Positions 1-6,993 of a stretch of 56,094 nt of DNA are shown here, one piece after another (within the stretch, counting starts at the first letter, position 1; every line of letters starts with the position of its first letter). The stretch is from Nocardioides bruguierae (GTDB lineage Bacteria; Actinomycetota; Actinomycetes; Propionibacteriales; Nocardioidaceae), in contig NZ_JAMOIL010000030.1 in assembly GCF_023656415.1 (NCBI RefSeq), positions 1 to 56,094 on the forward strand, read 5' to 3'. The translations under genes and the position numbers were made by a program. The notes beneath the pieces were generated by a model, which saw only the letters and a list, made by a program, of their open reading frames with translations, had not been told where the DNA came from and did not search any database.

Positions 1-1
1 A

Positions 2-163
2 GCAGGAGTAGCCAGGCCCTCGCTCGTCCCCCGCATCACCGCAGGTCAGCGCGGCGAGCGCCGATCCGGAGCAGGCCAGACTCCGGATCTGGGGTGGCTG
101 GCGCCCCCGGCCGGGACTGACGCGATCCCCGGAACGCCAGAAGCGACCCCAGGCGTCGTCTAG
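2..163 (+). CDS. possible C-terminal tail of a phage gene (partial)
   Basis: The second frame is open from the left edge to a TAG at 161-163 and would give the last 53 residues of a protein, Gly/Pro/Ala-rich and ending in PEATPGVV. It lies upstream of a hairpin and the lysis-type genes, where a tail or baseplate gene would be expected. The first frame is also open, to 120, so the frame choice is weak. No family was recognised and the gene starts outside the window. Confidence 0.3.
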   Translation, partial: AGVARPSLVPRITAGQRGERRSGAGQTPDLGWLAPPAGTDAIPGTPEATPGVV

Positions 164-267
164 GGTGGCTGTACAGCTCGTGTGGTGAACGGACCCGAGA
201 CCGGTCACCGCACGGGCTGCTCGCATCCCCGGGCAGCACCCACACCTGAACAGCACCACCAGCGCAC

Positions 268-298
268 AGCCCCGCACGGCACCCCAGCCGGCGGGGCT
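268..298 (+). terminator. hairpin terminator before the lysis-type genes
   Basis: AGCCCCGC (268-275) pairs perfectly with GCGGGGCT (291-298), and an inner CGG/CCG pair closes an 8-nt loop. A short pyrimidine-rich run (tcgtc) follows. It probably ends the upstream late-gene transcript. The rest of 164-330 holds no gene I can support; a TAGGGT at 161-166 could be a -10 box. Confidence 0.5.
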
Positions 299-330
299 TC
301 GTCATGCCCACCCACCCCCAGGGAGGCCCG

Positions 331-744
331 ATGCCCACCTACACCCTCGCCGTCCTCCTGACCGCCTGGAGGTGGCTCGTCCGCTTCGCCGGCGCGAGCG
401 CCCTGCTCACCGGGACGCTGATGATCGCCAACGGCAGCAGCGGCCTCGGCCTCGCCGTCTTCGGCGCCGCCGGGTTCCTCCCCTACTGGGCCTGGGGTTC
501 CTGGAGCGTCCTCGGCGGCGCGCTCACCATCATCGGCCGCACCCGCATCATCGGGCTCTGGACCTGCACCGCCTGGTGGGCCATCTGGGGAACCATCCTC
601 GTCATCGGCGCCGCCATGACCAACACCGTCTGGTACGTCGCCGGCGTCTACCTCCTCCCCACCGCAGTCCTCACCCTGCTCGTCATCACCGAGCACGAGC
701 TGCGGAGAGGAGCACGCCGTGCGACCCGACCCGCATCTGCGTGA
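331..744 (+). CDS. phage small membrane protein
   Basis: This 137-residue protein is almost entirely hydrophobic, with about four membrane segments rich in Trp, Gly and Ile (for example ALLTGTLMIAN and AVFGAAGFLPYWAWGSW). ATG 331 was chosen over ATG 304 because GGGAGG at 321-326 is well placed for it. It is the first gene of a tight five-gene run ending in the hydrolase-like and holin-like genes. The family was not recognised. The position suggests a phage late membrane protein, possibly linked to lysis or a tail accessory. Confidence 0.7.
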   Translation: MPTYTLAVLLTAWRWLVRFAGASALLTGTLMIANGSSGLGLAVFGAAGFLPYWAWGSWSVLGGALTIIGRTRIIGLWTCTAWWAIWGTILVIGAAMTNTVWYVAGVYLLPTAVLTLLVITEHELRRGARRATRPASA

Positions 745-1150
745 CCCCCTGACCACCGGCCGCGTGCCCTACCTCGCCACCGCCACCCTCCTCGCGTTCG
801 TCGCTCTCGCGAACCTCCTGGGCGCCGAGGTCTCCCGCGCCCTGACCCGCGAGGGCGGGCAGCCCCTCGACGTCGCCTGGTCGCTGTGCCTCATCCTCGG
901 CTGGACCCTCGTCTTCGCCTCCTCGGTCATGCCCCCCGGCATGTCCGGGATGATCCTCGAGCGCGCCGGCCTGATCCTCGTGTCCGTCGGCGCCACCGTC
1001 TACGGCGTCGTCCTCATCGTCGGCGTCGGTGGCCTCGACGGGGCGCTCATGCTCGTCGCCCTCGACGCCGCGGCCGTCATCAGCTGCGTGCACCGCGCGT
1101 GGGAGCTCCACCGGCGGCTGCGGTGGGTCCGCCACGGGAGCCGCCCGTGA
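719..1150 (+). CDS. phage membrane protein, four TM
   Basis: This GTG-started protein has 143 residues and four predicted membrane segments (ATATLLAFVALANLLGAEV, SLCLILGWTLVFASSV, LILVSVGATVYGVVLIVGV and the region near LMLVALDAAAVISCV). It ends in a basic tail (HRRLRWVRHGSRP). It overlaps the preceding gene by 26 nt and the next by 4 nt (GTGA), so translation is probably coupled. No family was recognised; a phage accessory membrane protein is the most that can be said. Confidence 0.7.
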   Translation: MRPDPHLRDPLTTGRVPYLATATLLAFVALANLLGAEVSRALTREGGQPLDVAWSLCLILGWTLVFASSVMPPGMSGMILERAGLILVSVGATVYGVVLIVGVGGLDGALMLVALDAAAVISCVHRAWELHRRLRWVRHGSRP

Positions 1151-1584
1151 GCGCCGTCGCCTGGGGGTCCGTGGCCACCATCGCGGTCGCGATCATCGGC
1201 GTCATCGCCGGCATCGTGCAGCACGCGCTCCGCTCCAGCGACCGGCAGGCCGAGCGGGGCCTGGCCAACGCGACCGGCTGGGAGAAGCTCATCACCAGCC
1301 AGAGCACCTGGGTCGAGCGGCAGGACAAGGCCCTCGCCGAGCTCCAGGAAGCCCGCGAGATCGAACGCCGGCGCATCAACGAGCTCGACGCCAGCCTCCG
1401 CACCACGCAGGCCGAGGTCTCCCGTCTCCGGATGCTCGAGGCGCAGCTGGCCAAGGCCCTGTCGTACATCCGCGACCTCATCGCCTGGGGCCTGGCCGGC
1501 GGCGGCCCACACCCGCCCGAGCCGCCCGAGGGCCTCCACGTCACCCCGAACACCCAGCCCACCACCCACCGCCCCGAGGAGTAA
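1147..1584 (+). CDS. phage single-TM coiled-coil protein
   Basis: This 145-residue protein starts at GTG 1147, overlapping the upstream stop. One N-terminal membrane segment (residues about 3-24) is followed by a charged region of about 90 residues with heptad character (ALAELQEAREIERRRINELD), predicted as a coiled coil, and a Pro-rich tail. One TM plus a coiled coil just before a hydrolase and a holin resembles spanin-like or anti-holin-like lysis accessories, but the sequence match is not specific. Confidence 0.7.
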   Translation: MSAVAWGSVATIAVAIIGVIAGIVQHALRSSDRQAERGLANATGWEKLITSQSTWVERQDKALAELQEAREIERRRINELDASLRTTQAEVSRLRMLEAQLAKALSYIRDLIAWGLAGGGPHPPEPPEGLHVTPNTQPTTHRPEE

Positions 1585-1586
1585 CC

Positions 1587-2486
1587 ATGCTTGCTGCAGG
1601 AGAAGACCCGGACCTCGACCTCACCGACGAGGACTTCACCCTCGACCCCGCCGCCGCACTGCTGGCCACCATCGAGCTCGACACCGACCTGGGCGAGTTC
1701 ACCGCCCCGCCCGAGCCCGCCGGCGGACAGGACGACGTCGTCGAGGGCCTCGGCGGCCCGGCCAGCACCGGCCCGGGCGACATCCCGTCCTACGTGCGGC
1801 CCCGCCGCGAGGCACTCGCCCTCGCCGTCTCCTACGCCCGCGACGGGCGCACGGTCACCCCGGGCTACTGCCTGCGCGAGAGCCGGCAGTACTTCAACGT
1901 CGCCGCGCTCTACGCCGCCGCGAAGCTCTCGCTCGCCGGCGCGCAGGAGCTCGGTGTCGCGCACCGCGTCGCGATCACCAGCGACGCCGTCGCGCGCATC
2001 CCCCGCGGCGCGATCGTCTACTGGACCGGGCCGCTGTCCCAGTACGGCCACATCGCCCCCTCGCTCGGTGACGGCATGGTCCTGTCCACCGACTGGCCCC
2101 GCGGCCGGTACGGCAAGGTCCGCGCCGACGTCCTCGCCGCCGCGTGGGGCTACACCGAGATGGCCTGGGCCCCGACCGTCAACGACGTCCGCGTCTGGCG
2201 CCCCAACGCCCAGAAGGCAGCCAGCACCCCGCTGATCAGCCGCGTCCTCACCGCCCTGGCCGACGACCGGCCCGCCAAGGCCCAGGCCCTGCTCGAGCGG
2301 CTCGCCGAGGACGGCGACGGCGACCGGCCCCGCGAGGCCAAGCGCGCCGCCCGCAAGCTGCTCCTCGCCTTCGACCTCAACGACGACATCGCCGACCTGC
2401 GGGCCGAGATCTCCGATCTCCAGACCCGCCGCAACGCCCTGCGCCGCAACGGCGGCCAGTCCCTCCGCAACCTCAAGGTGGCCTGA
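1587..2486 (+). CDS. phage cell-wall hydrolase-like protein (endolysin candidate)
   Basis: The protein has 299 residues. An acidic N-terminal 65 residues precede a compact domain (about 68-205) with the layout of CHAP/NlpC-like papain-fold hydrolases: Cys95 in GYCLRES, His155 in YGHIAPSLGDG, and Asp169 as a possible third residue. A C-terminal helical region has a repeated charged pattern (DDIADLRAEISDLQTRR), possibly a coiled coil for binding or oligomerisation. It sits directly before a holin-like gene, the usual lysis cassette order. The Cys/His domain is what I see; the endolysin role is inferred from context. Confidence 0.6.
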   Translation: MLAAGEDPDLDLTDEDFTLDPAAALLATIELDTDLGEFTAPPEPAGGQDDVVEGLGGPASTGPGDIPSYVRPRREALALAVSYARDGRTVTPGYCLRESRQYFNVAALYAAAKLSLAGAQELGVAHRVAITSDAVARIPRGAIVYWTGPLSQYGHIAPSLGDGMVLSTDWPRGRYGKVRADVLAAAWGYTEMAWAPTVNDVRVWRPNAQKAASTPLISRVLTALADDRPAKAQALLERLAEDGDGDRPREAKRAARKLLLAFDLNDDIADLRAEISDLQTRRNALRRNGGQSLRNLKVA

Positions 2487-2488
2487 CC

Positions 2489-2986
2489 ATGAGCATCTCC
2501 GAGTACCTGACCAGCCTCGTGGCCAGCATCCGCCGCGAGCCCGCCCTCCTCCTGGACACCGTCGAGACCGGCCTGGTGCTGCTCGTCGCCCTCGGCGTCG
2601 CGCTGACCGACGACCAGACCGCCGCGATCACCGCCGTCATCGTGGCCGCCATCGCCCTGCTGAAGGGATGGGCGACGCGCCCCTTCGAGGTCTCCCTCAT
2701 CGTCGACGGCGCCAGAGCCGTACTCGTCCTCGTGGCAGCGTTCGGGTTCGGCATCAGCGCCGAGACCATCGCGGTGGCCGTGACCTTCCTCGGCACGTTC
2801 ACCACGCTCATCATGCGCGGCCAGATCAGCCCGGCCAACGGCTCCACCACGCCGACCCCCACCGTGGCCACCGACGCCGGCCACGCCCGGCCCGTCCCGG
2901 CCCTCCTGGTCGCCGCGGCCGTCCCCCTGTTCCTGCTGACCGCGTTCCTCCTGCTGCAGCCGCTGCTCGCCGTGCTGCTCACCTGA
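2489..2986 (+). CDS. holin-like membrane protein
   Basis: The protein has 165 residues with about four hydrophobic segments, among them ETGLVLLVALGVALTDDQT, AAITAVIVAAIALLKGW and a C-terminal VAAAVPLFLLTAFLLLQPLL. Small size, several TM segments and a position two nucleotides after the hydrolase-like gene fit a phage holin. The internal motif TDDQTAAITAVI is seen in many actinophage holin-type proteins. ATG 2489 follows the previous stop almost immediately. Holin families share little sequence, so the role rests mostly on context. Confidence 0.6.
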   Translation: MSISEYLTSLVASIRREPALLLDTVETGLVLLVALGVALTDDQTAAITAVIVAAIALLKGWATRPFEVSLIVDGARAVLVLVAAFGFGISAETIAVAVTFLGTFTTLIMRGQISPANGSTTPTPTVATDAGHARPVPALLVAAAVPLFLLTAFLLLQPLLAVLLT

Positions 2987-3092
2987 CTCCGCAGCTCCCT
3001 CACCCTCCCGCTGCGGGACCGCGCCCCCTCCTGGCCACGAGCCGGGAGGGGGCGCTTCGTGCGTTCCGGACCAACCACAGCTGGGCCAGACC

Positions 3093-3098
3093 TACAGT
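3093..3098 (+). promoter_or_regulatory. leaderless -10 box for the DUF2510 gene
   Basis: TACAGT lies exactly 6 nt before GTG 3105, the same geometry as the other leaderless starts in this window. No ribosome binding site precedes the GTG. This gives the gene its own promoter, separate from the upstream late operon. Confidence 0.55.
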
Positions 3099-3104
3099 CA
3101 GGGC

Positions 3105-3491
3105 GTGAGCGACAACGAGGCGAACGCGCCCGCCGGCTGGTACCCGCAGGGCGACGGCATCCGCTGGTGGGACGGGACCGCCTGGCAGGGCCCGGTGCAC
3201 CCGAGGCAGGCGGCATCCGCGCAGCCGAACCCCGAGGCCGCGCTGCAGATGGCCGCCGCGAGGATCGTCCAGCGCGGCGGCCGGATCGAGAGCCAGTCGC
3301 CGAACCTCATCGTGGTGGTGACCGGCCGGCCGATCAGCCACGTCCTGCACCTGCTGCTGTCGCTGCTCACCTGTGGACTGTGGCTGCCCGTGTGGCTCGC
3401 GCTCGCGGTGATCTACGGGGAGCGCCGCACCATGCTCAGCATCGGCCGCGACGGGCGCGTCGTGAAGGCAGGCACGGTCCGCGTCAGGTGA
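3105..3491 (+). CDS. DUF2510 membrane protein
   Basis: This 128-residue protein starts with the DUF2510 signature (GWYPQGDGIRWWDGTAWQGP, residues about 11-30). A short linker, a small beta-rich segment (IESQSPNLIVVVTGRP) and one strongly hydrophobic segment (LHLLLSLLTCGLWLPVWLAL) follow. DUF2510 is a short Trp-rich module common at the N-terminus of actinobacterial membrane proteins; its function is unsettled. It lies between lysis-type genes and an integrase with its own leaderless promoter, so it could be expressed during lysogeny, for instance as an exclusion protein. That role is inference. Confidence 0.8.
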   Translation: MSDNEANAPAGWYPQGDGIRWWDGTAWQGPVHPRQAASAQPNPEAALQMAAARIVQRGGRIESQSPNLIVVVTGRPISHVLHLLLSLLTCGLWLPVWLALAVIYGERRTMLSIGRDGRVVKAGTVRVR

Positions 3492-3494
3492 CCC

Positions 3495-3522
3495 TTGTGC
3501 ATTCGGACTGACGGGGTACTGT
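3495..3522 (+). promoter_or_regulatory. promoter of the first integrase
   Basis: TTGTGC (3495-3500) and TACTGT (3517-3522) are separated by 16 nt and fit a housekeeping promoter. Transcription would start near 3529 and make a leader of about 90 nt that contains the hairpin at 3546-3582. Confidence 0.4.
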
Positions 3523-3545
3523 TCACAGCCCACAAGTAAAGAAGC

Positions 3546-3582
3546 GGCCCCCGACGGTGCTACCAACACCAGACGAGGGCCT
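3546..3582 (+). promoter_or_regulatory. structured leader upstream of integrase
   Basis: GGCCC (3546-3550) can pair with GGGCC near 3577-3581, and GGTG (3556-3559) with CACC (3567-3570), with small bulges between. This forms one imperfect hairpin ending about 35 nt before the integrase start. Similar GGCCC...GGGCC leaders occur before genes on actinobacterial mobile elements. The pairing is visible; a regulatory role is inferred. Confidence 0.4.
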
Positions 3583-3617
3583 TGCCGAACCACCGACTAC
3601 TCCTCGGAGGCCCGACC

Positions 3618-4550
3618 GTGATGAACGGTAGCCTGCCCGCGCTCGCGGGCAACCTCGACCCTGTCCAGTCGACGTACCTGTCGACCATCGCCTCGCCCGA
3701 CAGCGACTCCAGCCGGTACACCTACCGCGCGTGGCTGGACCGCTTCCTCGCCTGGTGCGACGTCAACCAGCTCGACCCGCTCTCGCTCAAGCGGCTCCAG
3801 CTGGAGGTCTACATCCAGCACCTGCTGACCGACGGCCGCATCCGCGGCACCGGCGGCCTCAAGCCCTCCACCGTCAACACGGCGTTCACCCCGGTCCGCG
3901 TGTTCTACGAGATCGCCGTCGACGAGGAGCTGATCCTCCGCGACCCCACCCGCCGGCTCAAGCTCCCGAAGTACGAGTACACCAAGCGCCAGCTGGTTCC
4001 GACCCGGGACTTCATGCTGTTCCTCGAGGTCGCGAAGACGACCAGTCCGCGCCACTGGGCGTGCGCCGCGCTGCTCTCCGGGCTCGCCCTCCGCATCCAC
4101 GAGGTGGCCGCGCTCCGAGTCGAGGACTACCTCCCGAACGTCGAGCAGGGCCAGCACGTCCTGGTCTACCGCCAGAAGGGCGGGAAGACCGCCCGCACCC
4201 CGGTCCCGCTCCCCACGCTCCAGGCGCTCGAGGCCGTCCGTGCCGGCCGGACCGAGGGACCGCTGATCCCGAAGCGCGACGGCGGGCAGCTGACCCGCAC
4301 CGGCGCCGCCGGACTGGTCACCACCATCAACCGCCGCGCCATGGCGCAGGGCATGAAGAAGCCCATCAACCCGCACCTGGTCAGGGCCATGGCGATCACG
4401 GAGGCGTTCGAGATGGGCATGACCGGCCGCGATGTCCAGGCTTTCGCCCGGCACGCCGACCCGCGCACCACCAGACGCCACTACGACCTCGGCAACGGGA
4501 ACCACTACAGGCACCCGGCGCACCAGATCGCCGGCCGCCTGGCCGTCTGA
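3618..4550 (+). CDS. tyrosine recombinase / phage integrase (first)
   Basis: A site-specific DNA recombinase of the XerC/D type, about 310 residues. The N-terminal SAM-like core-binding domain spans about residues 10-110. The catalytic domain shows the full set, numbered from ATG 3621: Arg158 (GLALRIHEVAALR), Lys186/189 (RQKGGKTAR), His252 and Arg255 (HLVR), His278 (ARHADPRTT) and Tyr288 (RRHY). GGAGG at 3606-3610 suits GTG 3618 (7 nt) slightly better than ATG 3621. It follows the lysis region and has its own promoter and leader, so it may be the integrase of the element to its left. Confidence 0.9.
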   Translation: MMNGSLPALAGNLDPVQSTYLSTIASPDSDSSRYTYRAWLDRFLAWCDVNQLDPLSLKRLQLEVYIQHLLTDGRIRGTGGLKPSTVNTAFTPVRVFYEIAVDEELILRDPTRRLKLPKYEYTKRQLVPTRDFMLFLEVAKTTSPRHWACAALLSGLALRIHEVAALRVEDYLPNVEQGQHVLVYRQKGGKTARTPVPLPTLQALEAVRAGRTEGPLIPKRDGGQLTRTGAAGLVTTINRRAMAQGMKKPINPHLVRAMAITEAFEMGMTGRDVQAFARHADPRTTRRHYDLGNGNHYRHPAHQIAGRLAV

Positions 4551-4696
4551 GAGCCGCCCGCGGCGGGCCCCGGAGGTGGCGCTCCCGGCCCGTCGCGCAG
4601 GGGGTCGAATCCGCCGCCGGACCGGGAGCAGGACCACGCTACCTCGCTGGCTCCGGCGTCCGGCCGGGTGGTGCGTTCTCGCAGGTCGCGGTGACC

Positions 4697-4722
4697 GATA
4701 ACGTCAATTATACGAATTTATC
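4697..4722. promoter_or_regulatory. AT-rich dyad before the small-gene cassette
   Basis: This AT-rich stretch in otherwise GC-rich DNA has the partial dyad GATAA (4697-4701), AATT (4706-4709), AATT (4715-4718), TATC (4719-4722). Both strands have -10-like sequences here (TATAAT on the minus strand at 4707-4712). It is the only promoter or operator candidate before the operon at 4785-10419. In 4551-4784 I see nothing else except a weak hairpin just after the integrase stop. Confidence 0.4.
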
Positions 4723-4784
4723 CGGCCTGTCGGGGTGCCGGATGTCGGCCCTGTAGGGCACCATGGAGGCATGCGAATCAGCCC

Positions 4785-5072
4785 GTGATCCCGGCCCCGA
4801 CGCCCGCCCCCTCGCCCCTCCCGGCAGGGCCGCCGTCGGCACCCACCACCACCTCGAGCACCACGTCGAGCAGCAGCGCACCGGCCGGCACGGCCGCGGT
4901 GACGCCCGGGCCCTCCCCCGCGGGCCCCGGCCGACGCCGCGGCGACGTCCTCGCCCGGGCGCTGCACAAGCTCGACGCCCTCCACCTGCACTCTCCGGCG
5001 CCGCCCTCGGGTGGACGTCGGGTGCTCGTCCTCGGCCACCACCTGGCCGCCGGCGCCGCGGAGAACGCGTGA
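4785..5072 (+). CDS. small Pro/Ser/Thr-rich protein, cassette gene 1
   Basis: This putative protein has 95 residues and starts at GTG 4785. The first 50 residues are low complexity (Pro, Ala, Thr, Ser). The C-terminal 45 look more structured (GDVLARALHKLDALHL). Its stop overlaps the next start (GTGA), which supports it as a real gene heading the coupled cassette. Low complexity and the lack of a clear ribosome site leave doubt. Function unknown. Confidence 0.45.
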   Translation: MIPAPTPAPSPLPAGPPSAPTTTSSTTSSSSAPAGTAAVTPGPSPAGPGRRRGDVLARALHKLDALHLHSPAPPSGGRRVLVLGHHLAAGAAENA

Positions 5073-5317
5073 GCGCCCCGGCCGCCGAGAACATCGGCAC
5101 CGAGTGCTGCTGCGTCGAGGAGCTGCACCCCCGGTGGCTGCCCGCATGGGTCGCCGCCCGCGTCCCGGCCCGCCGCGCGCTCGCGAAGTGCTACCTGTGC
5201 GCGTTCGCGCGCCGCGGCCGGCCGGGCCGGGTCACGCTCGACCTGCTGGACCACATCGCGAACAAGCACAAGGCCGTGGCCTCGCCCGCGATCCGCAAGC
5301 GAGGCCGCCGTGGCTGA
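5069..5317 (+). CDS. small zinc-finger-like protein, cassette gene 2
   Basis: This 82-residue protein starts at GTG 5069, overlapping the previous stop by 4 nt. It has a Cys-Cys-Cys cluster near the N-terminus and a CxxC (KCYLC) followed about 27 residues later by His-x4-His (HIANKHK), a plausible zinc-binding CCHH arrangement. The C-terminus is basic (AIRKRGRRG). It may bind nucleic acid, but no family was recognised. It ends at the first copy of the recurring GTGGCTGA junction. Confidence 0.7.
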   Translation: MSAPAAENIGTECCCVEELHPRWLPAWVAARVPARRALAKCYLCAFARRGRPGRVTLDLLDHIANKHKAVASPAIRKRGRRG

Positions 5318-5885
5318 CACGACGAGCTCGACGAGTGCGCTCTACCACGGCGGCATCCCCGGCCTGCGGATCGGCGACCTGATCGAGCCCGGCCACGCCC
5401 GCCGAACCCACCAGGGGTGCGAGTACTGCAAGGCCCGGGAGGCCGGGCAGGCCCACAACGGCATCGACGGGCCCTCAGGCCGGCCTGACCGGGTGTACGC
5501 CACCACCCACCGCCTGTACGCCAAGCACTACGCCTCCCTGTGGGGCCGAGGTGACCTGTACCGCGTCGAGCCTGTGGGAGAGACCGAGCAGTCCTCCGAG
5601 GACTCGTTCGAGACGATGATCGCCCCCGCCTTCCGTGTCGTGTCGGTCTACGAGCGGGCCGTGGCCCTCACGATGAGCGAGCGCCGGCGCCTGTACCGCG
5701 AGTGGGGTGACGCCGACGAGGCCATGGAGTGGTCGACGACGGGCGACACCGATACCTGGGCACGCGCACACACCAGGGCGACGGGCCACGACACGCAGGA
5801 GGGCCCCGACGACCCAGGGTCCTGCGCAGAATGCCCCGCCACCGCCCTGGCCGAGCTGGCGCGATCGGGGACCGAGCGTGGCTGA
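5310..5885 (+). CDS. predicted Arr-like ADP-ribosyltransferase
   Basis: The protein has 191 residues. Residues 12-115 follow the pattern of the small rifampin ADP-ribosyltransferase (Arr) fold: YHGG at 12-15, GLRIGDLIEPG at 18-28, a Tyr-containing strand RVYATT at 61-66, an alpha region YAKHYASL, and a strand YRVEPVGE at 84-91 followed by acidic residues. These fit the His-Tyr-acidic NAD+-binding pattern. CxxC at 37-40 and 172-175 could bind zinc and are not part of classical Arr. It overlaps both neighbours by 8 nt. A toxin, target-modifying or anti-host role is possible; the substrate cannot be told. Confidence 0.6.
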   Translation: MADTTSSTSALYHGGIPGLRIGDLIEPGHARRTHQGCEYCKAREAGQAHNGIDGPSGRPDRVYATTHRLYAKHYASLWGRGDLYRVEPVGETEQSSEDSFETMIAPAFRVVSVYERAVALTMSERRRLYREWGDADEAMEWSTTGDTDTWARAHTRATGHDTQEGPDDPGSCAECPATALAELARSGTERG

Positions 5886-6285
5886 GCCGAATGCGGAGAC
5901 TGAGCAGTTCGTCGAGGCCATCGCCTGGGGACGTGCACCGCGGTACCCCAGCCGGAACGTGAACTACCCCGTGGTCTGCGCCGACGGCTTCACGGTGTCA
6001 GTCCAGGCGTCGTCCTGGCACTACGCGAACGACTCCCACCCGTCCGGCCGGGCCGCCTACTGGCGTACCTGCACCGACGACGAGCAGGTCGTCTACCCGT
6101 TCACCACGTTCGAGGTCGGCTATCCCACCGACACCTTGCCCGACTCCTGGGAGGAGTACGGCGGCGGCGGCGTGTGGGCATGGGTCCCCCGGGAGAAGGT
6201 CGCCGAACTGCTCGCCCTGCACGGTGGAGCGGTCGCCTGGAACTCGCCGAGCGATGGGCCCGGATCGGAGGCCGACCGTGGCTGA
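5878..6285 (+). CDS. hypothetical phage protein, cassette gene 4
   Basis: This 135-residue protein starts at GTG 5878 inside the GTGGCTGA junction. It has a mixed alpha/beta composition and is Trp/Tyr-rich (YPVVCADGFTVSVQASSWHYAND, then TTFEVGYPTDTLPDSWEEYG). It resembles hypothetical proteins common in actinophage right arms, which carry a similar SVQAS and EVGYP pattern. No catalytic motif stands out. Function unknown. Confidence 0.75.
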   Translation: MAEPNAETEQFVEAIAWGRAPRYPSRNVNYPVVCADGFTVSVQASSWHYANDSHPSGRAAYWRTCTDDEQVVYPFTTFEVGYPTDTLPDSWEEYGGGGVWAWVPREKVAELLALHGGAVAWNSPSDGPGSEADRG

Positions 6286-6745
6286 CGAGACACCGCCGGT
6301 CCGCCCGCTGACCGTTGCGCGCCTGCGCGAGGCCCTGGCAGACGTACCGGAGGCCACGGAGGTCTACATCGAGACGATCGTCGGCGGCGACCTCGTGCAC
6401 GCCGACATCGCGCTCATGCAGGTCACCGTGGCGGGATACAGCGACGGCTACTTCGTGCGGCTCCTGCCCGACCCTGCCGACAACTTCGACACGCGGACGC
6501 TGATCGACCGGGGTCTGGCCGCCGAGGAGGAAGCCGAGGCGGACGAGCACGAGGACGAGCACGAGGACGAGGACCAGCAACGCCTCGTCGACACGCTCCA
6601 GGCCCGGATCGACGCCGTCGACGCGCTCGCGAAGGAGTGGGCCAGCCACACCAGCCACCTCCAGCCACCGCTCAGCCCGACCTACGCCGCCCAGCGGCTC
6701 CACGGCGCCCTACACGGCTACACCCCCGAGGAGGACACCCCATGA
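6278..6745 (+). CDS. hypothetical acidic coiled-coil protein, cassette gene 5
   Basis: This 155-residue protein starts at GTG 6278. Residues 1-75 look globular (RLREALADVPEATEVYIET, then VAGYSDGYFVRLLPD). They are followed by a very acidic stretch (EEEAEADEHEDEHEDED) and a helical region (LVDTLQARIDAVDALAKEW). The acidic run could mimic DNA or serve as a flexible linker. No family was recognised. It overlaps its neighbours by 8 and 4 nt. Confidence 0.7.
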   Translation: MADETPPVRPLTVARLREALADVPEATEVYIETIVGGDLVHADIALMQVTVAGYSDGYFVRLLPDPADNFDTRTLIDRGLAAEEEAEADEHEDEHEDEDQQRLVDTLQARIDAVDALAKEWASHTSHLQPPLSPTYAAQRLHGALHGYTPEEDTP

Positions 6746-6993
6746 GGCTCACCTCGCCCACCATCACCTGCGACGCCATCGACCCCAGCGGCGCGTCCTG
6801 CAACGCCCTCGAGGTCGACGTCTACGCCTGCGGCGGCGACATCGTCCAGGGCTTCGCGATCGACGAGCAGCACCGCGCCCCGGGGTGGGGCACCTCGCCG
6901 GCCGGCGGCGACCTCTGCCCCCTCCACCACCTGCGACAGCTCGTCGGCCCGGTCGACGAGCTGCCCCACCCCGAGGAGGCCCACCGTGGCTGA
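6742..6993 (+). CDS. small Cys-rich protein, cassette gene 6
   Basis: This 83-residue protein starts at ATG 6742 (ATGA overlap). Cys10, Cys20 and Cys30 and a late CPLHHL motif suggest a small zinc-binding fold. Similar TCD...C...LCPLH arrangements occur in phage small proteins. It ends in HRG and stop, using the same GTGGCTGA junction into the next gene. Function unknown. Confidence 0.7.
   Translation: MRLTSPTITCDAIDPSGASCNALEVDVYACGGDIVQGFAIDEQHRAPGWGTSPAGGDLCPLHHLRQLVGPVDELPHPEEAHRG

Noticed and set aside
36..338. Open frame on the minus strand at the left edge.
   Set aside because: Basic, low-complexity composition and overlap with a hairpin and the late-gene region; no supporting start signal.
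4590..4625. A GGGTCGAATCC sequence after the first integrase resembling a tRNA T-loop, as in an attachment site.
   Set aside because: The flanking bases do not form a T-stem or an acceptor stem, and no second copy is visible in the window.
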